Assembly (NCBI GenBank): GCA_964636575.1
Contig: CAZWSE010000055.1
Location: 1 to 24,054 of the forward strand
Reading direction: 5' to 3'
DNA length: 24,054 nucleotides
Source: CAZWSE01 sp964636575
GTDB taxonomy: Bacteria > Pseudomonadota > Alphaproteobacteria > Rhodobacterales > Rhodobacteraceae
Positions 23,769-24,054 of this stretch are shown here, one piece after another. The notes below the pieces were generated by a model. That model did not search any database, was not told the origin of the DNA, and was given only the letters and a program-made list of their open reading frames with translations. Position 1 is the first letter of the stretch, and each line of letters begins with the position of its first letter. Both the position numbers and the translations under genes were made by a program.

Positions 23769-24054
23769 CCGATCAAAGGCTTATCATCGAAATGGGCATG
23801 GGCAACGACCTGCACGGGATGGACTACACCAAGGCCGCGAAACGGGCGATCGAAGACGCGATCCGGCATTCATCGCTGCCGCTGTTTGGCGCGCTAGAGC
23901 TGTCGCATGATGTGATGCGGGTGCAGGTGACCGTAGGCGTGCAAGACCCGTCACAAGTCGACACAGACGCGCTCTTGAGCGGGCTGCCACGGGGCAAAGC
24001 GACGGTGACAGCCGTGCAAGGCGGGCTCAATTCAGTGAACCCCGATACAGGCGA
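23765..24054 (+). CDS. Lin0512 family protein, copy 2 (3' end outside window)
   Basis: The first 96 residues of a paralogue of the preceding gene. It shares the layout IIEMGMGNDLHGMDYTKAAK, VTVGVQDPSQVDTDAL and VQGGLNSVNP, with moderate identity. The ATG overlaps the previous stop (ATGA). Function unknown. The last residues of a normal Lin0512 protein lie beyond the window edge. Confidence 0.82.
   Translation, partial: MTDQRLIIEMGMGNDLHGMDYTKAAKRAIEDAIRHSSLPLFGALELSHDVMRVQVTVGVQDPSQVDTDALLSGLPRGKATVTAVQGGLNSVNPDTG

Noticed and set aside
1..24054. CRISPR arrays, tRNA or rRNA genes, insertion sequences
   Set aside because: No regular spaced repeats, tRNA-like folds, rRNA sequence, transposase or terminal inverted repeats were seen; the dispersed palindromes are single sites at irregular distances.

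Overview
The window is most of a photosynthesis gene cluster (PGC) from an aerobic anoxygenic phototroph of the Rhodobacterales (Roseobacter group), fused at its right end to a plasmid replication and partition module. Support for this is a reaction-centre and LH1 operon, the full chlorophyllide a reductase, a spheroidene-type carotenoid pathway including crtA, the gene order known from Rhodobacter and roseobacters, and a DnaA-like replication initiator with ParA and ParB. Roseobacters such as Roseobacter litoralis and Sulfitobacter guttiformis are known to carry their PGC on plasmids of this type. The species cannot be named from sequence alone.

Left part (1-9802, all minus strand): pufM (cut by the window edge), pufL, pufA, pufB and pufQ, then bchZ, bchY, bchX, bchC, crtF and crtE. 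Transcription runs crtE-crtF-bchC-bchX-bchY-bchZ-pufQ-pufB-pufA-pufL-pufM, with repeated ATGA stop/start overlaps. This is the classic superoperon. PpsR/CrtJ-type sites (TGT-N12-ACA) lie before bchC and in the crtE/crtD divergent region. RNA hairpins lie between pufQ and pufB and between pufA and pufL.

Middle part (9931-19883): crtD and crtC (+), tspO, crtB and crtI (-), then crtA, bchI, bchD and bchO (+). CrtE, CrtB, CrtI, CrtC, CrtD, CrtF and CrtA together make spheroidene/spheroidenone. BchI and BchD are two Mg-chelatase subunits. BchXYZ and BchC act late in bacteriochlorophyll a synthesis. The crtI/crtA divergent region also holds two PpsR-type sites.

Right part (19864-24054): parB and parA (-), a 479-bp intergenic region with origin-like repeats, a 227-aa DnaA-like initiator (+), and two overlapping Lin0512-family genes (+), the second cut by the window edge. 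bchO and parB overlap tail to tail by 20 bp.

The most striking signal is a perfect palindrome, GTCCCCGCGGGGAC, present six times between 17.7 and 22.3 kb: twice inside bchD, once in bchO, once in parB, once in parA and once just upstream of parA. It is very probably the parS centromere of this plasmid. Three copies are written into bacteriochlorophyll genes, where they encode SPRGQ or VPAGT. The iteron-like repeats before the initiator gene contain GGGGACA, the same half-site.
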